DNA of 64,000 nt from Nymphaea colorata (taxonomy: Eukaryota; Streptophyta; Magnoliopsida; Nymphaeales; Nymphaeaceae). Below, one piece after another: positions 36,701-48,360 of this stretch. The number at the start of each line of letters is the position of its first letter. The first letter of the stretch is position 1. The position numbers and the translations under genes are program-made. Location: the NCBI RefSeq assembly GCF_008831285.2, contig NC_045141.1:26649315-26713314 (forward strand). Reading direction: 5' to 3'. The notes beneath the pieces were generated by a model. It had not been told where the DNA came from. It ran no database searches and worked only from the letters and a program-made list of their open reading frames with translations.

Positions 36701-37790
36701 GTTTGGTCCGTTTGGAGCATATATAATAAATATTCTAATTAGCAAAAGCGGAAAGCATGTTCAGCTCTCACACTCGCAAAATCCTGAGCATCATGATAGA
36801 ATGCCTCAATCAAATCGAATCACAAATGAGAAGTATAACAAAGAATGTCGGTGGATGTTACACGCTTACATCTTTGCAAGAAAGTAGGTCGCTACTAAGA
36901 CAAAGGAACCCCCATTCAGGCATTTGAACGTACAAGCAAAAGGCCAAGGGCCATCGCTCTTCCCAGGTAGCAGCCGTAAGATGAGAAGAAAGACTATCCA
37001 AAAGGAAGGTGGAGAAAAGGAGTAGTGAAAAAGAGAAGCCTGCAAGAGCTAATGAAAAAAGAAACATTCTAAATAAAAGGAAGTCCCCCACATAGAGACA
37101 TGCTAAATGAAAAGAAGTTTGCTATAGTGAAGTTATGGATAATGTTAAATTTCTCCTGTTGTTTTAATAAGGCAAATTTCAAAATTAAAAGAAACTGCAT
37201 GAATCCAGCTTCCAACTGAATCCCAGTACTGTAAAATTCTTTTAGAAAGAAACGTGTAAAAGAAAGACAGAGATAGTATATGATAAAAACAGATAAAATA
37301 AAGATCAAAACGACATGAAGGAGTCGTGCCATCGCGATCCTTGCGAACTTGATCTAGTTCTTGATCAAGAGAACGGCAGAGAATAATGAAGAAATCTATG
37401 AAGACGGAAACCGACAGGAAGGATCTCATACATATTCGCAAACCGTTTCACGAATTTTATGATAGAGCTATAGTTCAATCAAATCAACGATCACGCGGCA
37501 AAATTAACGATGCAATCAACAGAGATGGAAATCAACAGTTCGGATTCTCGTTTGTGCGATTGCAAATTTGCGATCATTTCACAAATTTGTGTATGATTAA
37601 ACGAACTTGCAACAATATAAACGATGAAATCGACGAAGATGGAACCGATAAGGAGGAAGCAGATCAAAAATGATGAAATCGAGGAAGAGTGTGGCCGATA
37701 AGGAGGAAGGAGATCAAACGTACCTGGTTCATGATATTGGGGTTGGCTTCGAAAGGAAGCCCTTGGCGCGCTCACACTCACAGACACACA

Positions 37791-37792
<2 letters not shown>

Positions 37793-37829
<37 letters not shown>
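37793..37829 (+). repeat. (CT)n microsatellite
   Basis: 37 bases of uninterrupted CT. Read on the minus strand it is a GA tract about 60 bases upstream of a strong donor-like site at 37724/37723, the type of tract often found in plant 5' leaders. Confidence 0.9.
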
Positions 37830-37832
<3 letters not shown>

Positions 37833-38520
37833 TCGTACTTCGTCCTGAAACGAATGAAGGCGGGAAACTGCCAGATCTTCTGGGAGGGAAAGCGGGAACG
37901 GTACTGTCATGCACAGACCGTTTGCTAGTCGGAACAAGCGTTCCTTGTTTTTGGAAAAGTTGGACAACTTATAATTCTATTCAGTGTTTGTTTGCACGGA
38001 TGTAATGACAAAATCTCCAACTTATTTTGTTCAATGTTTGTTTACACGTTATGATATCTTTGCAAATATCGTGATATTAACGAGAAAAATATACAAAAAT
38101 AAAAAAAACCCAAAAAAGCCTGTTTTTTTGGGGAAAAAAACATAAAAAATGTATTGATTGTGATTTTTCCCGTCCTTTTTCTCCCGTCTTTTTTCCCCTT
38201 TTTTTTGTCTTTTTTAAGGTTAGTGACATCGTACATTCTGATTTAAACCTAAATTAATTATTTAATATCATTCTTATCATTATTACTACATTATTTTTAT
38301 TCTTTTATCTAGTTTTTCTTGTCTTATTATTAATCTCTCTTTTTTTTCCAAAAATTTGAAGTGATTTTTCTGAAATATTAACAATTTGGACAAAAAATGT
38401 CTAACAAAACCTCATTGTTAAACCATGAACTATACAAGTTTAACACACACACACACATATATATATATAAAGCAAATGGATGATTTAGAGAAAAATAATA
38501 ATAAAATTATAAAATAATAT

Positions 38521-38935
38521 TAAATGATGAAAATATCTATCATTTTTTTATTAATTGTTCATCATGTTAAATCAGATGAACGATAATTATAGTTATCTAA
38601 ATCACACAACTCTCTAACCAATATCATCTATCCAAAGCAACTGAGTATATAAACTAACATGAAATGATAAAATGTCATCACATTTTTTTCTTATTTTTTT
38701 AATCTATCGTACTAGTCCGAATAGATTAAGTGAACGATGATCATAGTTATCTAAGGTCACACAACTCTCTAACCAATGTCATCTATCTAAAGTACATGGA
38801 TGACTGAGAAAAAAATAAATATATATATATATAAAAACTAATATGAAATGATAAAATGTTCATCACATTTGTTTTATTATTTTTCTTTTAATTGTTCATC
38901 GCACTAGACCAAATAGATTAAGTGGCTGGTGACTC
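38521..38935 (+). repeat. Irregular AT-rich tandem repeats
   Basis: Blocks recur with a spacing of about 154-184 bp. One contains GAACGAT then AGTTATCTAA then CACACAACTCTCTAACCAAT (about 38578-38640 and 38732-38796). The other contains GAAATGATAAAATGT then AATAGATTAAGTG (from about 38661 and 38845). A partial third copy precedes them. TA-rich stretches of different length account for the uneven period. Confidence 0.7.
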
Positions 38936-41201
38936 TGAAAAAATAAAGCCATGATTCAATTTTCCTATATATATATATACCTAAATTTCACATATAAATT
39001 GATAAAACATTCAAAATACATACGACGACCTCTGTATCACAGACAAGAAAAAATACCCTCTCCCTCTCTCTTGGCGACGAAAGAGAGGGGGCTTTTGAGT
39101 CATACTCCAAGTCCTATCCGATGCCCTCGGCTTCCTGTTGCTTCCTCGTGACCCAAAAAGAGAGGCAGGAGAGAGGGAAGCTGCGAAATCAATGCCGATG
39201 AAGCTTTTCGGTGGCTACAACTTGTGATGACAACGAGGAATGCCGTGAGAGGGGGAGAGGGTGCCAGACAACGCAGTGGCTGAGTTGAAGCCCTAGCGCC
39301 TTCTACGTACGGGTGGGGTGGATCGGAAAACCATGCCTTGTTGCGTTCTTTTACAATGCATTTGTTCCCTGTGTTACTTCCAGTCCTCCGGCGTTTGTGC
39401 GCCATGCTTGGAACGGGAACAGTAGTACCGGACGTTCGATACGTGACCCATCCCCATGAACCTTTTTCTTTTTCTTTTATTCAATAGAAGGTGGCGAAGA
39501 GCCACCAAAACCACAACAGCAATAGGGACACACAAAGAGGCATTCGATATGAGATTTATGCCACATGATCTGGTGTTGCTAGGTCAGCCCTGAATGCATC
39601 CGAATGACCGTTGCACCTTAGTTCAGCCATGTTGGTCTCAAGAAATGGAGGCAGATATTGGGCCAATGTACAGGCCACGCATCGCTGAAGATGGCACGCA
39701 CTGAAACCTAAAATGTATGCTCTTCACATTCTTTTAATCAGTTAGTAAGAGGTTTTAAGAACTAGAAATAGACCAACTTCCTGAGAAATTGCACGCTTAA
39801 ATAAGGGATGATCGGGACTTACTCAAGGATGAGGCCCCGTCACTGCCACCTCCTCCTACTGCTTGAATGGCTGGCATTTGGAGGGAGTTCCACAATCAAG
39901 GCACTCACAAAGCTTTGACCAATGTCGTGAGCAAAGCCCAAGGAGGTGTGAGGCGTTGAAATGCCTTCGTAAATTGTAACCTACATCAAGATAGAGCGTA
40001 TGAATGTGACTATAAATTTTGACAGGGCTTTGATAACCTACCTTTAGAGCGTATATATAACTCTAAAAGGTAACAGGATGTGGGGACTTTTGCCCAGGAA
40101 AAAGACCAAATATAGTTCCTATCTCACATATTTTGATTGATAAAATCACAAAACGTAAAATTTGATGCCTGAAATAGACCTTTCTCTAAGTGATTGGTTT
40201 TGTCCATATGCTTTTCAAAAGAAAAGAAGGATGAATGGTTTAATTAGTAGCCAATAGGCAGGAAAGGTGGGTTAGTTCAGCTCATCAGCGCACCAAATGA
40301 AAGAAGATCAAGATCAGGCTCATCGTAGAGCGTTAAACTAGTGGCGGATGGAGAGGGGAGAAACCAAGCCCTCGGGTTCGGGATTCAAGTTGGAAATGCC
40401 CAAGATAAGGCTTGGCCTTAGTTATGCGAGGGTCCTTCTGGTAGGCACCACCTGCCTATAAGCAATGCAACAATGATTCTTACGGGGAGTTGGATCCAGG
40501 ATCAGGATGATCGCTGGCAGCTCGCTTACACGTGCAAGTTGGACGGGAAGTGGTGTTTCTAGGGACGGCACGATCCCTTCGCAGCCTAAGTCAGATGCAC
40601 AAGTCTAGGGAAAGGACCAGCATGTATTTTCGATATTTCTCCATGGCTTACCTGGAGGATATAATGGAAACCACACGCGATTGAATCACATAGTCACGCG
40701 CACATGCTTGATTAGGGTAGCACGCCCTGCAGCTGAGAGGCAGCGTCTTGATCAGGCCCACATTATATCTTTTAGCAAATTCCATCCTAGTGGATTGTAT
40801 TGGTTTTCAGAGAGACAACTGAAACCAATGGAAGTGCTTGCAAATTGTGTCCAGAAATTGTTTGCATAGGGCTAGTACGAGGCAGCATTAATTAGAACCA
40901 GTGGGCGTTTGCTCTCGTTGATAATGCTTAGTCCGGAATCTCTAGATGTTGATTCCAAGAAATGAAGCAGCAACTGCATCTGACTGATCTTGTGTCAGAT
41001 AGCAAATCAGAATCCAAAGTTCATTTGCATAATGTAATATAGATGAGCATGGCACATACATGCCCTATGACCTAAAAAATTGAGCCATCTTTTTAATGAC
41101 ACAACATCTTCCAGGGTATACTCTTTTATACTTTCAGATGAACATGTACGTGCTGGAAGGAAAGTTAATATATGCAGATAAAAATCTATAGACGGAGCAT
41201 G

Positions 41202-44200
41202 TCACCAATAATCTGAACATGAACATTCCCCATCTTTGAAATGATGGAAACGATACATATCCCTCAACACAATTCTGGAGCCAGTGACTTGACTGACCAA
41301 CTTGAAGACAGTATGACAGTCACCACAGACGCGAAGGTTCTTGAAAATTCTCAGAGTAGATCCTGCAGGTGAGTTCAATAACCCGAAAGCAAGCGCTAAC
41401 TTCTCACTATGATGCCAAAGATTTTGTTCCTTCTGTTCTTCGTCCATGTCATGCAACACAAAGCTTGTGTTGGCAATGTAACCAACTCCCTTAACCAAAT
41501 CCAAAAGTGTTCCAAGCTTTGCATAGATCTGCTCGGCCTGAGGATGTGTCCAATCCCCGGTGCCAAAGGAACTCACTTTGTTCTTCACCTTGATCCAACT
41601 GCAACTGGGTGTCTTCTTTATATTATTGAATTTCATATGGTTCCTCACATTCTCAACATGCTGCCACCTACCCTTTGCCGCATACATATTAGAGAGAAGA
41701 ACGTGTGCAGAGTCATCCAGAGGATCTAATTCCAGAAGCCGCTTTGCTGCACGTGTTCCAATCTCCAAATTCCCATGAATTCGGCATGACGCAAGCAGGC
41801 TTCGCCAGATTTGGATGTCAGGGGGGACAAGCATTTCACTAATAAACCGCTCTGCATCATATAGCCTTCCTGCACGTCCAAGCAGATCAACCATGCAGAC
41901 ATAATGCTCCATTACTGGTGCAATCCCCATCTCTTCTGTCATTAAGGAGAAGTACTGGAGCCCCTCATCAACCAGTCCAACATGGTTGCAGGCAGAAAGA
42001 AGGGAAACAAAAGTGACGTAATCTGGTTTAACACCTATTTGCAGCATTTCATGGAAGGCTTTCCTAGCTTTCCCAGCATATCCATGCCTCGCATAGCTTG
42101 ATATCAATGTATTCCATATCAAAGGGCATCGATTATTTGTTTTGTCAAAAGCTTTAACTGCATCATCAATTTCACCACATTTACCATACATGTCAACAAC
42201 TGCCGCAACAACATGCTGGTCTGATTCAAATCCAAGCTTTATGATAATGCCATGAATTTGTTGGCCTACCTCCATGAGGGCAAGGCTGGCACTGCCTGCT
42301 AGTCCACCTGAAAAACTAAAACGATCCAACTTGAGACCAGCATGATGCATCTGCATGAACAATGTTAAAGCATCCTCACCATGTCCATGGCGAGCATTTG
42401 CAGCAATAACTGCATTCCATGAGACAATGTCATTAGTAGCTGATTCATTGAAAAGAATGTTACTTACTTCAAGCCCACCGCACCTTGCATACATAGTAAT
42501 CAGTGCATTTTTCACAAACTCATCTATCTCAAATCCAGAGAATAGCACAAGGGCATGGATTGCCAACCCCCACATAAGTAAATGTTCTTTTCGAAGGCAA
42601 GCAGAAAGCACATTCACTAAGGTGATGTAGTTACTTTGACCACCATTCTTCCTCATGATATTGAAGATTTTGATAGCTTCCTCTGTTTCTTCATTCTCTG
42701 CATGCCCACCAATCATGGCATTCCACGAAATAGTGTTAGGTTCCTCCATTGCCAGTAACACATTACTTGCTTCTTTGGTCGCACCACACTTTCCATACAT
42801 AGTGACTAATGCATTGCCCAAAACGATGTTATCCTGAAGACCAGCACATATCAGAAGAGAGTGGATAATTTTCCCCCCAGCCAGATAGTCAGGATTCGAA
42901 CATGCTGACAACACATTCATGAAAGTAACATAGTTCATTCTTCTCTGAGCACTCAGCATCTCTGAGAAGAATGCTAATGCATCATCAAATTGATGGTTCT
43001 GAACATAGCATGTAATCATGCAGTTCCATGAAATTAAATCTCTTTCTAGCATTAACACAAAAATCAACTTAGACTCTGAAGGACTACCTGAACCAGAATA
43101 CATAGTAAGAAGAGCATTGCCAACTGAAACTCTGAAATCAAGTCCCACCTTGATAGCATGCCCATGAGTTCCCATTCCCCATTTCAAGTTGGCCAAGCCG
43201 GTAGAGCATGCTGTTAAGACACTAGATATCGTAGTTGAATTGGGTATTGCATTGGTCAGCCGCATCTCAGTAAAAGACAAAAAACATTCATTGCACATAC
43301 CACTTTGTGCATAGGCAGATAACAAAGAATTCCATGTGATAACATCACGCTCTGGCATATGATCAAAAACCAAGCGTGCATCCTCTATGCTACCAAGGTT
43401 TCCATACATTGCAATCATGGCATTGCAAACAGAAACATCAGATCCAAATCCTGCAGTTAGAGCATGACCGATAACTTGTTCGCCTAAAAACATGTTCCCA
43501 AGTGTTCCACAAGAACTGATCACTGTTGCAAAAGCACCCTGGTTGGCACCAACGCCTTGCAATCTCATCTTTTGATAAAGCTCAATCTCTTGATCAGGCA
43601 CATTGTGCCTTGCACACGCCACCATCATCGCAGTCCATGATACTACATTCCGATGACACATCTCATCAAAAACCTGCCTTGCAACCAAAACTGAAGTGCA
43701 GCAAGTGGCATAGAGATACAAAAGTGCAGTTGAAACAAAAACATCGTCTAGTAACCCGCTTTTGACCACGAGAGAATGTAACTGCAAACCATGATCACCA
43801 AGCGACAGCTTAGAGCAAGCTGTGAGTATGCTTGCCAGAACAAACCCATTCATTCTCAACCCATTTGCTTGCATCAAGCAGAAAATTTCTATGGCTTCCC
43901 AAACACGGTCACATCTCACATATCCCGAGATTAGAGTGTTCCAAGTAGCCTCATTTCGTTGAGGCATCAAGTTGAACACTTTCTGTGCATAACTCAAATT
44001 CCCACACTTGCAATATAAATCTATCAATGTATTGGATTGGAACATAGGTAAATTGAAGAAACGTCTGATAGCCAGAGCATGAATGGTTTTCCCAACAACT
44101 ATTGATGTTATCCCGGTGAACCCTTGATGGAGGAACGAGGCCATGTCGAAACCTTCCATGGGTTGAAAAGGTGGTTGCCTGGCACTGGTCTCCCCATGAT

Positions 44201-44264
44201 AGTAGGAGTTGGTGGATTGGCATCTGCATTGAGATATAAAAGAATGGAAGGATGGTAGCCTCAA
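41202..44264 (-). CDS. Pentatricopeptide repeat protein, PLS class with DYW domain
   Basis: Intronless gene for 1020 residues. The N-terminus (MRLPSFHSFISQCRCQS) is rich in Ser and basic residues and lacks acidic ones, as expected of an organelle transit peptide. Roughly twenty PPR motifs follow, including WNTLISGYVR, WTAMMVACARH, WNSLLSAYAQ and WNAMIGGHAE types. Then come the E motifs (WRSLLASCRIHGNLEIG, VLLSNMYAAKGRW) and a complete DYW domain with HSEK (HxE, residues 952-955), CGDCH and a C-terminal CSCSDYW. These are the zinc and catalytic residues of the DYW cytidine-deaminase-like domain. Such proteins carry out site-specific C-to-U editing of mitochondrial or plastid RNA. From memory the internal sequence resembles Arabidopsis At1g16480-type long DYW proteins; this is unverified and the edited site is unknown. 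The neighbouring kinase lies on the same strand about 4 kb upstream. Confidence 0.96.
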   Translation of the reverse strand: MRLPSFHSFISQCRCQSTNSYYHGETSARQPPFQPMEGFDMASFLHQGFTGITSIVVGKTIHALAIRRFFNLPMFQSNTLIDLYCKCGNLSYAQKVFNLMPQRNEATWNTLISGYVRCDRVWEAIEIFCLMQANGLRMNGFVLASILTACSKLSLGDHGLQLHSLVVKSGLLDDVFVSTALLYLYATCCTSVLVARQVFDEMCHRNVVSWTAMMVACARHNVPDQEIELYQKMRLQGVGANQGAFATVISSCGTLGNMFLGEQVIGHALTAGFGSDVSVCNAMIAMYGNLGSIEDARLVFDHMPERDVITWNSLLSAYAQSGMCNECFLSFTEMRLTNAIPNSTTISSVLTACSTGLANLKWGMGTHGHAIKVGLDFRVSVGNALLTMYSGSGSPSESKLIFVLMLERDLISWNCMITCYVQNHQFDDALAFFSEMLSAQRRMNYVTFMNVLSACSNPDYLAGGKIIHSLLICAGLQDNIVLGNALVTMYGKCGATKEASNVLLAMEEPNTISWNAMIGGHAENEETEEAIKIFNIMRKNGGQSNYITLVNVLSACLRKEHLLMWGLAIHALVLFSGFEIDEFVKNALITMYARCGGLEVSNILFNESATNDIVSWNAVIAANARHGHGEDALTLFMQMHHAGLKLDRFSFSGGLAGSASLALMEVGQQIHGIIIKLGFESDQHVVAAVVDMYGKCGEIDDAVKAFDKTNNRCPLIWNTLISSYARHGYAGKARKAFHEMLQIGVKPDYVTFVSLLSACNHVGLVDEGLQYFSLMTEEMGIAPVMEHYVCMVDLLGRAGRLYDAERFISEMLVPPDIQIWRSLLASCRIHGNLEIGTRAAKRLLELDPLDDSAHVLLSNMYAAKGRWQHVENVRNHMKFNNIKKTPSCSWIKVKNKVSSFGTGDWTHPQAEQIYAKLGTLLDLVKGVGYIANTSFVLHDMDEEQKEQNLWHHSEKLALAFGLLNSPAGSTLRIFKNLRVCGDCHTVFKLVSQVTGSRIVLRDMYRFHHFKDGECSCSDYW

Positions 44265-46457
44265 GCGTATAGGATCTCTGCAACAAGCCAGTTCTCTCTG
44301 TCTTCTTTCTTTGACTCTCTCTCTCTGTCTTCTTTCTTTGTCTCTATCTCTGCAAATGGATGGATGAAGGCAAAAGCAATCAGTTCCGGCATAGCCATCG
44401 GACTAGTCAATGGTAGCACTATACTTTGTAAGTAACATAGTATTTCCTCTCCATCTGAAACATGTAAAAAAAAAAAAAAAGAGCCAAAAGCACTCTTTTT
44501 GCCTTTTCTCTCTCTTGTTCCACCCCTCACATGAGCAAAGTTCTATGAGCAAAAAACTACAAGAGATATAATTTAAATTTTAAAAACACTCAAGTCATAT
44601 ACATTATACAGCATTAATGCTTTTAGTCAATTCAAATAGCTAAAGCACCATTAAAGGCAGCTATGCTTACAAATACTTGGTTACCTTCTTATGGTTACAA
44701 TGTGTATTATTAGTATTCTAGTATGGAAGAATATTTCTTGATGTCCGTTATTTTTGGATGAACTGGTTATCCAGCTCTGGTGACGTTGTATTGGTGCTGG
44801 AGTTGCAACATTTTCGTAAACAAATGGTGCATCAGCCAATATGGCAGATGTATAAATTAAATTCATTTCACTGGCATGGTATGTTTTACATATTTCTTTT
44901 GGAATCATTTGTCAACTTAAAGCTAGTCCAATCAATGATTAACGAGCACAGAAAATTGTACGAAAAAGGTTTGTCTGTAAACAACCTGAAGTGCCAACGA
45001 GGCCAAATGATACATTTTAAGCTCCTGCTTATGGGGTTGACATGCAGTATTGTCTTGCCTGTCATAGTTGATTGTCTCATAAACTGTTTCTTTCCTTCGG
45101 TATCTCTTCTTTTGTCTGTCTTATGGTTTATGACGAGTTAAACAAGAGGTTTGTTAGTTTTTTAATATTTTGCTCTTTATGCTGATTCATTCTTTCAGAA
45201 TTATATTGGAAGACTGAATCACATGAATACCCCCAGAATTTGTTATGGAGTTTGAGAAAGAGGACACAGGTTTCAAATGCATATCTGTTAATGGCGTTCC
45301 TTACTTTCCTTTCTTTCAGTTTGTAATCACATAGAGAAAGAGCCCAATGAGGAAGGCCCTCAGGAACTATCTAAAAGAAGGAAGTATGTGATCGAGTGAC
45401 TAGACAAAATAAGGGTAGGCCTGGACGCTTCAGTGACACCTACACTAGCTGTAGAAGTAAATAGAGAAGGGTCAGCCGTTGCAAGTTGTAAGTACTAGCA
45501 ATGGGTTCTATCAGGTCACATAAACGAAACAACTGTAAAATGATATTATGACAAGCACTTGTTTTACGGTATATTCTGACAAACACTTGGTGTGCAACAA
45601 CACGATCAAAGAAGAAAGCACAAACGGTCTTTCAGCAGCCGCTCTTCCACGGAATCACGGGAAAAAAAAAATGCATACGAAGTCTCTATGGCAGAAGATG
45701 GAAGAGAAGAGGAGAGCAGAAGGCATAAGTCGACGTGGAGCCGATAGCAACCCCAGTTGGCAAAGAAAATGGATGAACAAAGAAGAAGAAAAGAAATGAA
45801 GAAGACGAGGAGGAGGAGGAACGGCGGAAGAGGGAGAATCTCCGCCGAAGGCGAACCGTGAAAAGAGAGAGAAGGAGATGGTTACCTGCGGGAGCAGAGC
45901 AGCACTGGCTTCTGAGCGAGCGGGACTGCGCGTTTTGGTGAGCATCTCCCGCTTCCAAGAACGTCCCAACGGCGCTTTACGGATGCCAAACGCCCTCCCC
46001 GGAACACTGGATCGGGCAGGTTCGACCCAGAGTCGGCTTGGATCGGACCATTTGGATCGGCCGATACGAAACTTGAACGCCTTCCTATTTTCTAATTTTT
46101 GTTAGTTTAAAAACATTGTAATTGTTTCCCCAGAAAGGAAAAATTGGAACCGATGTGTGCATACATGCGAGCTGATCCACCCAGGTGTGCGCATCCTGTG
46201 GATAATTGCCCATATAAATCTTAACATATTTTCATCTTGATATTTGAAGAAAATTTTATTCATTAACATATTAGTATATCTTTAAATTTTAAAAATTTTT
46301 ATAACATGCACCTCTTAACCAGAATTTCTAGCTCCCCTTGCAGCTGATACGGCTGATTTGCCATACCGTTGGGCATAACAATGCAGGCGTAAACCGAGTC
46401 AAAAACACGAACCTACATTTGAAGGTGAATGCTGAAATGTCATCGCAGTGAGAATAT
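44265..46457. other. Upstream region of the PPR gene, no other gene seen
   Basis: On the minus strand this holds the leader and promoter of the PPR gene, with a GA-rich stretch at 44296-44352. A GC-rich patch at 45800-46060 contains a good donor (CAG then GTAACC, junction 45893/45892), consistent with a non-coding first exon and a leader intron of about 1.5 kb. This is inference. A 127-codon plus-strand frame at 44758-45141 matches no known protein. Confidence 0.4.
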
Positions 46458-46738
46458 GTAGACGCTATTATTCAAGCGTGCGAAAAGATAATTACAAGAA
46501 TCATTTTTGCTACCGATTTAATTTTCAGTTCATAAGACGTAAGCTCACGTCACCTCCAATCGTGGATTGGAAAACTTGTTTCGTGTTTGTAGACGCTCAA
46601 GTCACCTTCAATCGTGAATTGGAAAACTTGTTTCGTGTTTGTAAACACTATTACTCAAGCGTACGAAAATATATTTACAAGAATCATTTTTTAGTTCCTA
46701 AGACGTAAATCGCTTTGAATAGTGGGTTGGAAAACTGG
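46458..46738 (+). repeat. Shuffled local repeat array beside tRNA-Asn
   Basis: Two modules alternate. Module A has ACGCTATTATTCAAGCG, a CGAAAA-containing stretch and TTACAAGAATCATTTTT (about 46458-46510, and again about 46646-46692). Module B has an AAGACGTAA head with AATCGTG(G/A)ATTGGAAAACT and TTGTTTCGTGTTTGTA (about 46537-46594, 46595-46645 and, truncated, 46698-46738). The order is A-B-B-A-B. Nothing codes here. Confidence 0.75.
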
Positions 46739-46818
46739 TGCCGCGTTTTTGGCACTTGGGGTTGGGGGGAAAGCTCGGGAGGCCCAAGTGTGGAAAAAGA
46801 AAAAGGGATGTGTTTTAC

Positions 46819-46842
46819 CGCTAGAAGGAGGGCTTGAACCTC

Positions 46843-46875
<33 letters not shown>

Positions 46876-46892
46876 AACTGAGCTATTCCAGC
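46819..46892 (-). tRNA. tRNA-Asn (anticodon GTT)
   Basis: The 74-nt minus-strand sequence folds into a perfect cloverleaf. The acceptor stem is GCTGGAA/TTCTAGC with one G-T pair, the D stem GCTC/GAGC, the anticodon stem TGTGG/CCACA and the T stem GGAGG/CCTCC. The anticodon loop is CTGTTAA, placing GTT at 46856-46858. The discriminator base is G. There is no intron and no encoded CCA. A T-rich stretch (TTTTTCTTTTT on the minus strand) 14 bases beyond the 3' end can serve as the pol III terminator. It closely matches known plant nuclear tRNA-Asn genes. Confidence 0.97.
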
Positions 46893-48360
46893 TTGTTGCT
46901 AGTTATTGGAAGAAGTCCTATATTACGGTTTTCATTTCTAGAACCCTCGTCACTTCAGCCACCATGACTTGCAAATCGTGATTCTGGTCACTCGTTTACT
47001 GGACAAGGCCCTCATGAGTAAGAGTGGCCGAGGAGAGGACCGGTCCTACAACACTATAATGTAATATATATTTGTATTTATTATATTTTATACATCCTAT
47101 TATAAATATTATATTTATATATTAAATATGAATGTTTTACTTATTTTTTTTATTAAAGTCAGGTAGAAACAGAACGGGGCTGGCACAAGCCCAACCTTCG
47201 AATCGAGCCAGGCCACCTCGATGTGGGTAGTTTCCACCCAAATGAAATGGAAACAAGGCTGCTTTTACACCAAAAATAAGAAATGTCTTGGACCAAAACA
47301 GAAACAGACCCCACAGAATAATAGAAGACGACCTTGCAGGGCGATGGGCTCAATCAATGTTGTCAGACCCTTCTTCGCGAGGACAAAACTAATTGCTTGG
47401 AGTTGGCAGCCCATATCATTATCATACATTAGCAATTCTGTGGCCGGGGCGGTAGAACCAACTCCACACTGATTGATGTACTTAGAATGGAACAAATGAA
47501 TATGATGATTGGTCAGATAATGCTAGAATGAAGCCGAGACCAGTTGGCCCCAGTCTTGTCCTGTAACAGGCCTTCCTCTCCACTATTATAAACAAAGGGT
47601 TTACCCACAGCAGGTTCTGCAACCAGGCCCATATACAGACAAATGGGTGCCGAACCAGGCTGGTTACGGCCAAATGGTTGCTCAGTTTCTGTCAGGAAAA
47701 CATCTCATGGAGCCCAAACCAGGTCAATCCAAACCTCATAATTAGGTGAGATTCAATTGACCTGGTCTAGCCAGAGAGAGGGAGGTGGAGAGCGAGAGAA
47801 TTTTTGGATTCATTTGTATAGTGAATCCAAATTCTAAACAAAGATGGTATGGTGGGGAAATACTGTCCGAAGCATGAAAATCCGATACCGTAAGAGAAGT
47901 AGCAGGTACAGTGGTTATTTACAGTATTTGGCTCAGTAGCTTTGGTTAGAAAGGTGGCAGCCGTGATCTGGCCTTAAGAACCAGAGATAGCTCCCCGGTA
48001 AATTGTTAAGTACAGTTAGAGGGACAGAAATCATTCGCATCAGCACAGAGTCCTAGCTATGGAAAAGCACTCAACACGGCCTTAAAACTCTGCATGAGAT
48101 GTCCCTGTGGAGATTGTAGACTTTCACATCAATGGAGGAGGAACGTGAACTTTTTAGAAGAAATGATTATAGCGTCCTATATTTACCATTTATCAATCAA
48201 TATTCATGCTTGCTCCTGCTAATGTTCCCGTTCAGTGCAAGTGCTATTTTCTTCATAAATGACTACAACAGCCTCTGTATCCAACCAATACCCATGCTAT
48301 CTGCAACATCTGGTGGCTACCAAGAAAACTGCTTTCACATTGATTAAATACTAAACCAGA
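46893..48360. other. Intergenic region between tRNA-Asn and the kinase gene
   Basis: Contains the tRNA promoter side and the kinase 3' UTR. AT-rich DNA lies near 47050-47150. No protein-like frame longer than about 80 codons and no repeat of note were seen. Confidence 0.5.

Noticed and set aside
44758-45141. 127-codon plus-strand frame upstream of the PPR gene
   Set aside because: No known domain, AT-rich composition, and placed in the probable leader intron of the opposite-strand gene.
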